A stretch of DNA of 64,000 bases from Trichomonas vaginalis G3 (GCF_026262505.1 NC_067207.1:30596082-30660081), one strand, 5' to 3'. Shown: positions 29,802-40,828, numbered from the stretch's first letter. The notes: generated from the sequence alone by a model not told the origin. Numbers and translations are program-made.

Positions 29802-32800
29802 TTATGTGTCATAATAGAACCCACGTGGACCAAGCTTTACTTTCTTCCTGGCTGAGTTTTTAACTCTTCTTTTTCCTTCATTGCCACTACTTTCACTAGA
29901 TGAAGTTACTTCTTCACTACTTTCACTTTGTTCTACTCTTCTCTTCTTCTTTGGTGTCGCTTTTGGTAACTTGCCCTCTGCTTTAAGTTGTTGCATCTTT
30001 GCCTCATGTTCACCTAGTATGTTGTAAATTTCCCATGTCCTTTTTGCCTTTGGGCTCTGGTCGCCCATCTCAGGTAACCTATATCCTAGAAAGATTTTGT
30101 CATAGTTTGTATTTGAGTCTTCGCTTATTGTTTGCATGACTCTTTCCTGAGTTTCCGGTTCAAGCTCTTCAAACAGAGCTTGTCCATATGGAATAAGCTC
30201 GTTTCCAAATATATGTTTTTGTAGCCATTCTGGTTTTCTTTCCATGTTACCAACAATATCTTTTGTGAATGGGAAAGCTTTTACCCAATGTTTCAGTCTT
30301 GCGTCATTTATTTCTGTAGTTGGTTTTATTTTGTCAAGGAACATGTTTTTCAATACTAACATTTCATTTGGTACTGTCCGTTTGAGTTTTCTTAAATATT
30401 CATCCCTTCTCGGTTCATTGTCTGCAAAGTAAGTTTTTATGACATTTTGTAAACTTTCGTTTGCAAGGTCATGTACAATAGGTTCTCTTCCTTCTGTCTC
30501 CCTAACTTTCTTTCTAAACTCTTCACCAAATATACCATCTCTATGGTTCTGTGTAGTTCTTTGAGATAAATGTTCTAGAACGTCAGGTGTTATATTTCCA
30601 TCAGCCATGTTCATTTCATACTGGTCCAAAATATCTGCATCTTTCATATCTTTCAATGGCATTAAAGCCGCGGTGAAAATACCAGCTATATCTGGTTCAC
30701 CATTCACTTCCATTGCGTCTACAACTTCTTGGAATTGTGGTTGTAAGTTTATGAACCACCTATCCGGGTTAGCTTTATGACCCCATCTCATTGTAGTTCC
30801 ATAGTCTGCAGAAACAAAAGTAGGTTTGTTTCCATATTGGTTAGGTTCTGAATGAACTTTAAACAATGTTTCATTTCTATATGTTTTGTTGAAATTTAAC
30901 CTTTTATTTTCACCGAGTTCAGCCAAAGATTGAACGTTATATATGGTCGTAAGTAAAAAGGGTTATTGTATTTGCGTACATTTTCTTTCAGTACTTCCAT
31001 TCTATGCTGAATATTTTCATCTGATGTTGGAGTCTTTTGTATGTCGGCAAACATTTTTCGATATTCTTCTACTATGTCAGCCGAATTTTTCTTAGACTCT
31101 TGGAAAGATTCCATATTCACCTCATACTCTTGTTGAGGGTCAAGATTTTTCGGCTGTTCCAAATCTTCATCTAGTTCTGTGAAGTTAGTTTCCAAAGGAG
31201 GGACTTGTTCGTTTCCTTCAGGCTCTTCTAGCTGTTGTTGCTGAACTATTTCTTCCATGTCTGGTTGTATCTGAACTTCTTCCTGTGGAGTTTCTTGTAC
31301 CTCATCTGCTGGCATTTCATATATTCCGAGACCGTTTTTAAAAAGTTCCCTATCTAAGTCATCCGGACTCATAAACCTTTCTTCTTTCGTTCCGTCTCTA
31401 TTTTTTACGCGTTTCATGAAGAGAGTTGAATTATCATTTAGCTCTGACACCAAATATCTCGGAGTAAATTCAGTCATGTCATTTGGATGATATGCTATTA
31501 AATCATATCCCTTAGCGAGCTTGTATTTTCCAGGTTTGAAATTATATCCCATTTGGTGCTGAACCATAAAGCTAAATAGGTTCGGGTCAGTATTTCCTTC
31601 CTTGAACTTTCTAATAGCTTCTTTATATCTGTCACTAAAGTCAAGAGTATCTGGGTAACCATAGTCTTCCTTAAGCATTTTTAAGAATTCTTGGTTTCCT
31701 TGTTCTCTACTTCTTTTATGTCCTTGCTCTGTTTGTGGTTGTTGTTGTGCAGGGTTTTGAACTGTTGGTTGCTGTGCAGTGTTTTGAACTGTTGGTTGTG
31801 GTGCTGGATTTTGAACTGTTGCTTGTTGTGTTGGTTTTGGTGCATGCCTGTGTCTGTGTCCATGTGACGATGTAAATGTTTTAGGTAGTCCTGGTGCAGG
31901 TGCTTCTCTTGGAGGGTTTGATGGTATATAAGTTCCACCAGCTGGCACATATGTTCCATCTGCAGCATAATGTCCTACCTGACTTTTCGTTTTTAAGAAA
32001 GCATTTACTAGGTCTGTTTTGGTCTGTTGTAACTCTTTTTCTTGACTTTCCACAACAGTTGCTCTAACGGCGTCATAGGCACTTTGAACTGCCTGTCTCG
32101 TTGCTGCATCTGTTATTTTCGTCATATTTTGTGCTACTTCTCTTAACTCGTTGTCGAAACCTTCAGACTTCAGTTTCTTTCCAGATGAGAAATCGTTCAC
32201 TTGTTTCACCTTACTATGAAGAGCTTCGAAGGCGTTCTTAAAGTCAGCATTCATTAAAGCTTCATTTGAACTGTCTTCATCCGCTTGTATTTTTGTCCTT
32301 ATTGACCCTATAAGTTGGGCTGCTTTAGCGTTGGCTTGGGCATCTAACCAGTCATTGTTAGCTTTTATATATTCTGCGCTTTTCATTGCCTTTTGCATGG
32401 CTGCGTCGTTATTTTTACTTTCTTGTGCTAAGTTTTCATACTGTACGGTTTGGTTTTGCAACTGTAAAAGTTTTTCTGCCTTTACATTTGCTTCAACTTC
32501 TTTTTTATACTCATCGCTATCCATATATGTCTTCATGGCTTTTTGTTTTATCTCTTCATCTTTCAGTACTTTATATTGAGTAGTATGGTTTTTCAAATTT
32601 ATAACATCTTGTTCCATTTTTGCTACTTCTGCTGCTTTTTCTGACACTTTTTTCGCATATTCCTCTGTACTTAGTTCTTTCAGTTGTTCTTCTTTCTTCT
32701 TTTTCTCTACGTTTAACTCATTGAGTTTCTTTGTGTGTCTGTCATATTCTAGTTTCTTTTCGTTTTCACTTATTTGTTTCTGTATGTCTATGTTTGACTT

Positions 32801-33100
32801 TTTGACATCTGATATTTGATTTTTGAGTGAACTCAAATTCATTTGACTTTGAGGGTTATAAGCTGTTCCGTCTGCAGCTCCACCATAGCCTGCCATTTTC
32901 GCTAAAAGTGCCGCTCTTAAACCTCCACTCTGTGCACCAATAACTCGGTTTAAAAGCATAGGATTGCTTGACATTTGTTGCAACATAGTGGGGTCATTCA
33001 TTATTTGTTGTTGCAACTGTTGTTGTGGTGTCAGTTTTACTATTGGATGTTTCAATGCTCTCTTCCTCTTACGTATATTCTTACGTAGCTTACGTGGCAT
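29802..33100 (-). pseudogene. Large coiled-coil, Pro/Gln-repeat element protein, broken in E1 (about one break)
   Basis: The N-terminus is strongly basic (MPRKLRKNIRKRKRALKHP). Long charged coiled coils follow, then a His/Arg patch (SSHGHRHRHAPKP), a tandem repeat of the form QPTVQNPAQ, an acidic Gln-rich part and a more ordered C-terminal region. It is the gene next to the right end of E1. Function unknown; a structural, scaffold or DNA-binding virion role is possible. No polymerase motif was seen. The repeat number differs between E1 and E3. Confidence 0.7.
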
Positions 33101-33232
33101 TTTAAGTGAAGTTAAAAAGCGGTTTTCGACAGATGTTTATATGACACTTTTTGTTCAGCACAAAAAACTACTCGGTCAAAGTGTTGTCAGTTTTGTAAAA
33201 TAACCGTCCTATCTCATTCTATAAGGGGGAAA

Positions 33233-33476
33233 GTCTTCTCAAAGTATACTTCCTTGGAACGCCTGTAACTTTTCCTGTAGCGACGATAGACCCTTACTTG
33301 TCCGGACAAAGTTATACTATTTTGAGTGCTATACAAAAAAGTCAACGGCGACGACTCTCAAAAATTTTTATGGGCTAGAGGGCGCAACGCGCCTGGAAGC
33401 CCTCCGAATATAAACTTCATTTATACTCAACATCTTCAGGGCTAGAGGGCACGAAGTGCCTGGAAGCCCCACTACC
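33233..33476. repeat. Right terminal repeat of E1 with two hairpins
   Basis: The outer hairpin has stem GGCAC-GAA-GTGCC (33448-33460) and the inner one GGCGC-AAC-GCGCC (33381-33393), both between GGGCTAGAG and TGGAAGCCC. The stretch 33233-33330 matches the left end of E2 (about 38232-38331) inverted. Confidence 0.8.
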
Positions 33477-33491
33477 TTTTTTTTTTTTTTT

Positions 33492-33497
33492 TAATAC
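33492..33497. repeat. Right target-site duplication of E1 (TAATAC)
   Basis: Exact copy of 9304-9309, directly after the closing T-run. Confidence 0.85.
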
Positions 33498-33844
33498 TAA
33501 AATATTAGTGAATTCCTACGATTTCAGAACAAATGTCAGGAGAAAGCAAATAATATAAATGGATAAATGCATGTGCATGCATAAAGAACTAATTTCTCAA
33601 ATTTCCCAACTTTTTCGTCTTTATTGTTTTGAGAGCTAAATGGCCATAAAACGATGACAACCGTATTGAAAATTTTGTATGAACTTTTTTCATGGGATTT
33701 TATTGTACACACAATGGAGATCGATTTTTATCGAATTACTAATTCAAATGATTCGAAAACCGCTTGAATTGAAATCTTATTGAATTTTTGATAACTAAAA
33801 AGGTCGAGATTTGAGAGGTGACAAAAAAGAATCATTTCTCATCA
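33498..33844. other. Host intergenic flank with LDH promoter
   Basis: About 350 AT-rich bases between E1 and the LDH start. The only recognisable element is the initiator at 33832. Confidence 0.5.
33832..33837 (+). promoter_or_regulatory. Initiator (Inr) TCATTT of the LDH gene
   Basis: TCATTT lies eight bases before the ATG at 33845, as in many T. vaginalis genes. An in-frame ATG at 33818 lies upstream of this initiator and would therefore not be in the mRNA. Confidence 0.7.
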
Positions 33845-34846
33845 ATGAGTGAAGCAGCACATGTTCTTATCACTGGCGCAGCAGGACAAATCGGTTATAT
33901 CCTTTCCCATTGGATCGCCAGCGGTGAATTATACGGTGAACGCCCAGTTTATCTCCATCTTTTCGATATTCCACCAGCCATGAACAGACTTACAGCTCTT
34001 ACAATGGAATTGCAAGACTGTGCATTCCCACATCTTGCAGGCTTTGTTGCCACAACAGAACCAGAAGCAGCTTTCAAGGATATTGATTGCGCATTCTTAG
34101 TTGCATCAATGCCACTCAAGCCAGGCCAAGTCAGAGCAGACCTCATCAGCTCCAACAGTGTTATCTTCAAGAACACTGGTGAATACCTCTCACAGTGGGC
34201 CAAACCAACAGTCAAAGTTCTTGTTATTGGTAACCCAGATAACACAAACTGCGAAATCGCAATGTTACATGCCAAGAACCTTACAGCCGACAACTTCAGC
34301 TCCCTCAGCATGTTAGATCACAACCGTGCTTACTACGAAGTCGCTTCAAAGCTCGGTGTCGATATCCATGACGTTCATGACATCATTGTTTGGGGTAACC
34401 ATGGTGAATCAATGGTTGCTGATCTTACACAGGCTACTTTCACAAAGGAAGGCAAGACACAGAAAGTTGTCGATGTTCTCGATAAGGAATACGTTTTCGA
34501 TACTTTCTTCAAGAAGATCGGACACCGTGCTTGGGATATTCTTGAGCATCGTGGCTTTACAAGCGCTGCAAGCCCAACAAAGGCCGCTATCCAGCACATG
34601 AAGGCTTGGTTGTTCGGAACAAAGCCAGGAGAAGTCCTTTCTATGGGTATTCCAGTTCCAGAAGGAAATCCGTACGGAATTAAGCCAGGAGTTGTCTTCT
34701 CATTCCCATGCAACGTTGACAAGGAAGGCCACATTCATGTTGTCGATGGCTTCAAAGTTAACGATTGGCTCCGTGAAAAGCTCGATTTCACTGAAAAGGA
34801 TCTTTTCCACGAGAAAGAGATCGCTTTGAACCACCTCGCAGAGTAA
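33845..34846 (+). CDS. ldh: Lactate dehydrogenase derived from malate dehydrogenase, 333 aa
   Basis: NADH-linked reduction of pyruvate to lactate in the cytosol. The fold is that of cytosolic malate dehydrogenase: GAAGQIG (11-17) binds the dinucleotide, Asp41 contacts NAD ribose, Arg97 and Arg161 bind substrate, Asp158 and His186 (GNHGES) are the catalytic pair. Position 91, which is Arg in malate dehydrogenases, is Leu (ASMPLKPGQ). Leu91 is the known determinant of the trichomonad LDH that arose from malate dehydrogenase. The start is set by the initiator at 33832. Whole and host-like in codon use; E1 ends 350 bases upstream. Confidence 0.9.
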   Translation: MSEAAHVLITGAAGQIGYILSHWIASGELYGERPVYLHLFDIPPAMNRLTALTMELQDCAFPHLAGFVATTEPEAAFKDIDCAFLVASMPLKPGQVRADLISSNSVIFKNTGEYLSQWAKPTVKVLVIGNPDNTNCEIAMLHAKNLTADNFSSLSMLDHNRAYYEVASKLGVDIHDVHDIIVWGNHGESMVADLTQATFTKEGKTQKVVDVLDKEYVFDTFFKKIGHRAWDILEHRGFTSAASPTKAAIQHMKAWLFGTKPGEVLSMGIPVPEGNPYGIKPGVVFSFPCNVDKEGHIHVVDGFKVNDWLREKLDFTEKDLFHEKEIALNHLAE

Positions 34847-35104
34847 TTCATTTTTTCTAACACATTTTGTATACTAAAAACGTTTAATCTATCCTCTTTT
34901 AAAAAAAATTAATTTTTTTAGCATCATCAAACCAAATAACACTAAATCAATCTACAAAGTCTTTAAAAGGTTGTTTGCGTTTTATAATATTGATATGTAA
35001 AAAGATTTTGAGATAATTTCAATTATATATAATATAATATAATATATATAATTTCAATTATATTAAGATAGTTTTTTTTATTCCAAAATAATATATAAAT
35101 GAAT

Positions 35105-36562
35105 TTATGGTTCTATATCTCCTTCTGTTTTGATAGAAGCCTTCTTACTTCTGATAACAAAAACAGCTACAACAGCAACAATAACAACAACAGCGACAAC
35201 CGCAACAACAGATCCAGCAATTATTGCTGTTTGTTTAGATTTTCCTTCTAATTTCGAGTCATCAGGATTTGAAGTAGGAGTTGGATTTGCTATATTCTCT
35301 TCGGGTTTTTCATTCTTACCTCCATTATCTGTTGTTGTTTCATTTTTCCCTGTATTATCTGTTGTTGTTTCATTTTTTCCTTTGTTTTCATTGTTATTTT
35401 GGTTGCATCCATCTGGAGAGAATACGCTTTCACCATCTACATAACAGTAATTTGGTTCAGGGATTGGTGGAGGAGGATCCTTTGGAGGTGGATCTGTGGG
35501 CAGGTTATTCATTGCTTGACAGATACTTTGTTGACTTGCAGTGATCTCAACACCAAAGAATGTGTTATCATTATAGTCTGTCTTGACATTCACTTTAAGG
35601 TTTGTATATTGTTGTAATTGCGTTGATTCAATGTGTGGAGCCCATGTACCGCAGTAAAGAATTTCTTTGAGATTTGGAATTCCATCAAAAATATTTTCTG
35701 GAAACGGAGAAACAATTTCTCCAGTGAAAGAAAGTTTCGTGAGACTTGTGCAGCCATTGAAGATATTACTACCTAAACTTTGTTGATAGCTGAAGAATGC
35801 TGCTTCAGTTAAATGAGTATTTGATGCAAAAGCTTCAGAATTAAGTGTCACTAGAGCATTTGGCAAACTTAGTTGTAAAATATCACAGTTTTTGAATGCC
35901 GCAGTGCCAATAATTTTGATTTTGGTTGAGAACAATACTGTAGATAACTTGGGACAACCAGAAAATGCGTTATCTCCAATTGTGGTTAGTGTTTGGGCAT
36001 ATCTAAAATCAACAGTTGTTAATTCTTGACATTGATTAAAGGAACTTCCTACAAGTTCAGTAAGTTCTGATGGCAATACAAGTTCAGTCAATCCTGTGTT
36101 TGTAAATGCGTTTGAATCAATTTTTGTAATTCCATCATGAAAAACAAGGTTTAACTTGGAGCAACCTTGGAAGGAACCTTTTGGAATTTCTGTTTGTGTC
36201 CTGGAAATCTTCATTGTTGTTAATGAACTGCAGCCGTTGAAAGAATTTGTGGCAAATTTAAAGTATTCATTGTTTTCGAGACCAGTAATAGCGGTGAGCT
36301 TCACACAGTTCAAGAAACAATTCTGCTTTATAGTTAATAGAAGCTTTGAAGATGTAACTGTTTGAAGATTTTGGCAATTTTCGAATGCATTATATCCAAA
36401 CTCATTGACATGAGATAAATCAATTGTCTTTAATGAAGTACAGTCTTTGAATAATGAGTTTTGAACTCTTCTGCAACTTTTTGGAAACTTTAAAGTTTGT
36501 AATGAAGTGCAGCCTTCAAAAGATTGCTGGCCTATACTTTTGACGGAATCAGGAATAGTAAT
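35105..36562 (-). pseudogene. BspA-type LRR surface protein, 5' part lost
   Basis: Repeated 22-23 residue units such as SFEGCTSLQTLKFP, AFENCQNLQTV and AFKNCDILQLSL are the BspA/TpLRR type. They are followed by a Pro-rich stalk, a Thr/Asn-rich repeat (GKNETTTDN twice), one membrane helix (TAIIAGSVVAVVAVVVIVAV) and a short basic and acidic tail. Trichomonads have hundreds of such genes, and members with a membrane anchor are cell-surface proteins linked to adherence. The frame is open leftwards from 36562, where LRR similarity stops at a LINE-like fragment. No LRR text resumes beyond it, so the N-terminus appears lost. Confidence 0.8.
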
Positions 36563-37590
36563 GGGGCGAGCCGGGAATTGTAAGTGTTTATTCGGAAAGG
36601 GTTAAGACGAGCGAGCGAGCAAAGTTTTAGGTGAGCGAGCGAAGCGAGCTACTTGGGTGGAGGTGGGGCAGGATTTGGTCTAGGTGGATTTGTTGTTGGT
36701 GGTTTTCACTCCAATGAGTGTATCATGGATGTGGTGCTAGTCTGTTATCAGACCATACGGACTGATGGATGGGAGGTTAATATTATTATCTGTTTGAGGG
36801 AGGGTGAGTAATTTTCGTGGTGTCTCTTTTATTTTGGCTTGTGATTCCTAGCACGGAATCCGGTGTTCGGTACACGTTTCGTACCGAGTGACATCGCTTA
36901 AGCTCTGCCAATCCTACTATGCTTCTGTTCTTCTCACTCGTCTTATCTCTTCTTAGTTAAGGAATTCGTCCTCATCGGGTTGGTCTAAGGCTTGTTCTAT
37001 CGCGTTGTTCTCAGCATCTTCTTCGATGATTTGATCAACAGAGATAGTTTGTTCGGTTGAATTATTTATTTGTTCGCCTTGGCCATTGTCTTCTTGAGCA
37101 TTTCCATTGTTGGTTGGTTGCTCTTCAGAGGTTGCCTGTTGGTTCTCCTGACCATGATCTGTGTCGTTATTGTTTTCATTGTTGTTTGGTGGGATCGCTG
37201 CATTGGGAGCTGTGACTCGTCCTGGGAGGGGACGGCAGCGCATACCGAAGAATTCTGGCACTTTTTCAAAAACAATGCAAGCACTCGCAGCTATCGCGTG
37301 CATCGAAAGTCTCTTGAGTAGCTGTATGTGATCTGCAGGTGAGATTCTCAATGCGTCGAGTTTTGTACGGAGAGGGATGACTCCTAGTGATGAGACTACG
37401 ATAATTGAGAGCGTCGTGGTCCAGTTAAATAATCTCTCTGTTTGTTCAGCAAGGCTCTTATACTTGTTAACCTTTTTGTCGTATGCCGCGTCAAGAGAGT
37501 TGCCAACATTGTTGTCCGTGCCGTAAGGGCATGTGACTTCAATAATCTTGATCATCTTGTTCGCTTCATCGTAGACAACAAGGAATCATA
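36563..37590 (-). mobile_element. 5'-truncated LINE-like fragment
   Basis: A GC-richer island in AT-rich host DNA, read leftwards: a coding end (36953-37555), then a 3' untranslated part with AACACCGGATTCCGTGC and a GCTCGC simple repeat (about 36607-36650). The 5' end stops abruptly near 37590. This is the usual shape of a truncated LINE insertion. It interrupts the BspA gene. The family is not certain. Confidence 0.5.
36953..37555 (-). CDS. C-terminal part of a LINE-like reverse transcriptase (restriction-like endonuclease end), 200 aa
   Basis: The text VVYDEANKMIKIIEVTCPYG, then a spaced KKVNKYKSLAEQ and LSIIVVSSLGVIP, resembles the PD-(D/E)XK endonuclease end of R2/NeSL-type LINE proteins (acid-x-Glu, then Lys, then a hydrophobic strand). 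The last 80 residues are Asn/Gln/Glu-rich and disordered. The frame closes just upstream of the first Met with a stop, so this is a remnant of a longer protein. Confidence 0.5.
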   Translation of the reverse strand: MIKIIEVTCPYGTDNNVGNSLDAAYDKKVNKYKSLAEQTERLFNWTTTLSIIVVSSLGVIPLRTKLDALRISPADHIQLLKRLSMHAIAASACIVFEKVPEFFGMRCRPLPGRVTAPNAAIPPNNNENNNDTDHGQENQQATSEEQPTNNGNAQEDNGQGEQINNSTEQTISVDQIIEEDAENNAIEQALDQPDEDEFLN

Positions 37591-38151
37591 CCACTAGACT
37601 ACTCACCCTCCTACAATAATTTAAATTTGTTTTAATATATTATTATAATCTCTTCCCTGATTAATTACTCAAGAGTAAATGATTGGATCATTTAACACTA
37701 TAGCTAAAATTTATATCATAATACTACAAATCGGCTCTATATCTTTACATAAATCCTTTATTTTATATATATTTTACCTTATTGAATTCATTTCTTTTTT
37801 CAAAAATTTTAATCTCAGTCTAATAAACCTTTTACCTCCCAACCATACCTATTAGTTTTTCTCTATGACATCATTCCATTATTTTTCCTGTTTTTAATCT
37901 AGGTATTCCAATAAATCAAATCATCAATGATTGCATGAAAAGTTTTTGAATGAGGGCCCAATTATCTTTATTTCATAGATTTGGAAACAATAAGAATTAC
38001 CGAAAAAGTGACAAAACATCAAAAACAGGGAGGGGGTCTCAATTTTTATTACTTATATTATTTTACAATATTTATATAAATACTCTTTATAATATATTTT
38101 ACTATAAAATTATACCTCAAATTCAAATATTTAAAATATTATTTACATAAT
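37591..38151. other. Host intergenic, target region of E2
   Basis: About 560 AT-rich bases with no gene. The last six bases before the E2 A-run are close to TATCTC (38152-38157); the other side of that duplication is not identifiable in this window. Confidence 0.5.
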
Positions 38152-38179
38152 TATCTCAAAAAAAAAAAAAAAAAAAAAA

Positions 38180-38331
38180 GGTAGTGGGGCTTCCAGGCAC
38201 TTCGTGCCCTCTAGCCCATAAAAAATTTTTGGTAGAGCACTCAAAATAGTATAACTTTGTCCGGACAAGTAAGGGTCTATCGTCGCTACAGGAAAAGTTA
38301 CAGGCGTTCCAAGGAAGTATACTTTGAGAAG
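38180..38331. repeat. Left terminal repeat of E2 with hairpin
   Basis: GGTAGTGGGGCTTCCAGG, inner stem GGCAC-TTC-GTGCC (38196-38208), then CTCTAGCCC. From 38232 it matches the right end of E1 inverted. Confidence 0.8.
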
Positions 38332-38379
38332 CCTTTTCTGTCACTTTTCAGGAAAAAACATTTTTATTATTATATATAA

Positions 38380-39198
38380 ATGAATTTTACAAAACCACCG
38401 TTACCGTTCTTTGGAAATAAGAGTAAATGTAAAGATATTATATTGAGAGAACTTAAGAAACTACCGAATGGTCTAACATTTGTAGATTTGTTCGGTGGAA
38501 GTTTCTATATATCCCATTTGTGCCATACAATATTCCCAGACTCAAAGATTATATGCAATGACTTCGACAACTATATGGACCGTCTCAAACATATACCAGA
38601 CACAAACAAAATATTGAGTGAGTTGAAAGAAAAGATACCTATAGGTAAGATGGAACGTATACCATTAGATAAGAAAAATATTGTGAGAGAGGTTTTGAAA
38701 AAAGCAGAATATATAGACTGGGATAGTATATCTGCTAGACTATTATATAGTGGTTCTATAAGAGTTCATGACATTGAAACACTTATGTCAAAAGTTTTAT
38801 ATCTTAACTATACAAATGTTTTCAAAGAGGACATAGAAAAATATATTGAGGGTATAGAGTTTGTGAGATGTCATTGGACAGAGTTGTATGAAAAATATAA
38901 AGACAAGGAAAATGTTTTCTTTATAGTGGACCCGCCGTTCTATAACACATGGGATTTTCAATACCAAGTAGACTGGACTTTGAGAGACTCTTTAGAAACT
39001 TTAGACGTTTTACATAACTGTCCATGCTTTTACTTTACATCCGATAAAAGTGGTTTGGAAACCGTTATGAGATGGTTAGAGGACATACATGCCTATGAGT
39101 TTAGATATGACAAGATAGAATATGAGAGAGGTCCTATAAACCGGAGAAAGTGTCATAACAAAGAAATTTTACTAGTAAGTAAATGTGGTTTGAAATAG
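38380..39198 (+). CDS. Dam-like adenine-N6 DNA methyltransferase, 272 aa
   Basis: Nearly identical to the E1 gene at 9502, with the same FVDLFGGS and DPPF motifs. The few differences (for example ILSELKEK for ILKELKEK) are conservative. Whole. Confidence 0.85.
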   Translation: MNFTKPPLPFFGNKSKCKDIILRELKKLPNGLTFVDLFGGSFYISHLCHTIFPDSKIICNDFDNYMDRLKHIPDTNKILSELKEKIPIGKMERIPLDKKNIVREVLKKAEYIDWDSISARLLYSGSIRVHDIETLMSKVLYLNYTNVFKEDIEKYIEGIEFVRCHWTELYEKYKDKENVFFIVDPPFYNTWDFQYQVDWTLRDSLETLDVLHNCPCFYFTSDKSGLETVMRWLEDIHAYEFRYDKIEYERGPINRRKCHNKEILLVSKCGLK

Positions 39199-39314
39199 GA
39201 CTACTTGTTTTAGGTTTTTTCCATTGTGTCATTTATTTCTTTGACGTGGCAGAAAGATATAGAGAATATAAAGATGAACCAATGCCTGCAAATGTTCAGT
39301 ATATGTACTCGTAA
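39183..39314 (+). CDS. Small single-span membrane protein, 43 aa
   Basis: Same overlapping frame as 10305-10436, with MWFEIGLLVLGFFHCVIYFF and a charged tail. Whole. Confidence 0.58.
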   Translation: MWFEIGLLVLGFFHCVIYFFDVAERYREYKDEPMPANVQYMYS

Positions 39315-39337
39315 GAGATATTTTTATCTAATATTAA

Positions 39338-39700
39338 ATGGACGCACAGAACTTAGCGAATGCACAACAACCTGGACAACCAAACCCAGAGAATATTCCA
39401 AATGAAGTTAGAATACAAACTGCAATGGCAAACTATGGTCAAGTGCCAACAGATGTACAAATGCAAACTGCCATGTCAAATGACGCTGCGTTAGGTTTGC
39501 CACCATGGTATGCAAATATGAGATGGAAAGAGTTTTATACAAACCCCGAAGTGGGATATAAACAACTTTATGCAGATGACGCGAACACAGGAGTTGACCC
39601 AGAATATGTTTTCTACCAGAGGAGAAACAGAATGTATGAGCTCCAGTTAAAAAATGCTATGGAACTCAGAAGGAAACGTAAGAGACTAGGTGGACATTAG
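39338..39700 (+). CDS. Unknown small element protein, 120 aa
   Basis: Nearly identical to 10460-10822; whole. Same Gln/Asn-rich N-terminus and basic C-terminus. Confidence 0.7.
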   Translation: MDAQNLANAQQPGQPNPENIPNEVRIQTAMANYGQVPTDVQMQTAMSNDAALGLPPWYANMRWKEFYTNPEVGYKQLYADDANTGVDPEYVFYQRRNRMYELQLKNAMELRRKRKRLGGH

Positions 39701-39718
39701 ATTTTTACATATAGTAAA

Positions 39719-39958
39719 ATGGGTTTCTTCAGTAAGATAGGAAACTTCTTCGAAATGTTGGAAGAGGTATATGGAATGGAATAAAACCGTAGGAAGAGGA
39801 ATTTGGAACGGAGTCAAAAATATTGGTAAAAAGAGTAGTCAGGTTCGTTGGTATTATACCTAAAGACCCTGAACCAGAAGAACAAGCTCTGTTATACAAC
39901 AGCCTGAACCTGCACCACAGTCTAGTTGGCAACCAAATCCAACACCTCAACCGTATTA
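39719..39958 (+). pseudogene. Small amphipathic protein gene, broken in E2
   Basis: Equivalent of 10841-11083. Several breaks in this stretch. Confidence 0.6.
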
Positions 39959-39961
39959 AAA

Positions 39962-40810
39962 ATTATATTTTTACCGTTCGATAGTAGTTGTATATGAACT
40001 AAGTTCTAAGTAAAACGCATGGTATAATGGAACTATTCTCTTTCTTCCATCTGTTGTAAACCATACTTGAAAGTCTGAAATACTTCCACTCGTGGTTCAT
40101 ATAGCTTTGTAGGTTTTTCGTAAAAGTCATTTGCCAAGCATAAGAAAGAGTTTTTGGGCGCCAGAAAATGAAGCATGAAGATAATAGCATCTGGGTCGAA
40201 AACATTTTCATATGTTCCATTAGGGTTTTCGACTTCATAAAAGTCCGGGTGTACTGGATATTCTGCAGGCTGATTTAACATCCTCATAAATCTATACCAT
40301 GCCAAGTTGTTTATATTTTGTAGAAATATAAACGTTTTCTCCAAGGTCTTCTATTCTATTGATTTTAACAGTTGCATTTTTCCTGTCATAAATAATATCG
40401 AGATGGTACTCTCCCTCGTCAATGTTATACTGGTTTGCATATTCGATATAGATGTCGTTTATTTTTTCTTGAAAAGCTTGAAGAGTTGTTTCTAAGTTTA
40501 CAAGCAACTAACTTGTAAAAGTTTTTCCCTGTTCAAATTTCTCATACATACGTTTTTCTTTGTTATAGTATCGAACTTCAAAACCGACCGTAAATGGGAA
40601 ACCATGTATGGCTTCTGAAATGAACTTCATTCTACGAAAGCCAATAGCTTTTGTGACAGATGGGTCTCTTAACCATCTTAATGGGTAGTCAAAACGATAG
40701 CCTTCATGCTTTAGATTGTCTATGTCAACCTTTTGACCGACATTAGTAAAAAGTTCATCTAATGGTTTAGTTGTAGCAACTCTTGAATTTTCTTTTTCTA
40801 TTGGAAGCAT
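39962..40810 (-). pseudogene. Conserved element protein, paralogue A, broken in E2
   Basis: Equivalent of 11088-11936, with several breaks. Divergent from the fibre gene across the same compact promoter (40811-40828). Confidence 0.7.
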
Positions 40811-40828
40811 ATTTTATCTAGAATAAAA

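Larger units (their letters stand above)
9310..33491. mobile_element. Polinton/Maverick-type element E1, 24.2 kb, broken
   Basis: E1 is bounded by an A-run and GGTAGTGGGGC on the left, the inverse on the right, and a TAATAC duplication. It carries an rve-type integrase, an A32-like ATPase, a probable double-jelly-roll capsid protein and a probable minor capsid protein, the Polinton core. It also has an SF3 helicase, Dam-like methyltransferase, phage-type fibre and KilA-N genes. No DNA polymerase B was found. Roughly 8-10 genes are broken and the rest look whole. The exact duplication and close match to E2 suggest a recent insertion. Confidence 0.9.

Noticed and set aside
29802-33100. Diverged DNA polymerase B in the large protein
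   Set aside because: No exonuclease or polymerase motifs (such as DTDS or SLYP types) are seen; the text is coiled coil, low complexity and an unknown C-terminal part.
33818-33844. N-terminal extension of the LDH (start at 33818)
   Set aside because: The initiator TCATTT at 33832 lies downstream of that ATG, and the enzyme family starts at the MSEAAH residue.
35130-35617. Frames opposite the BspA gene
   Set aside because: Shadows of the Thr/Asn/Pro-rich coding strand.
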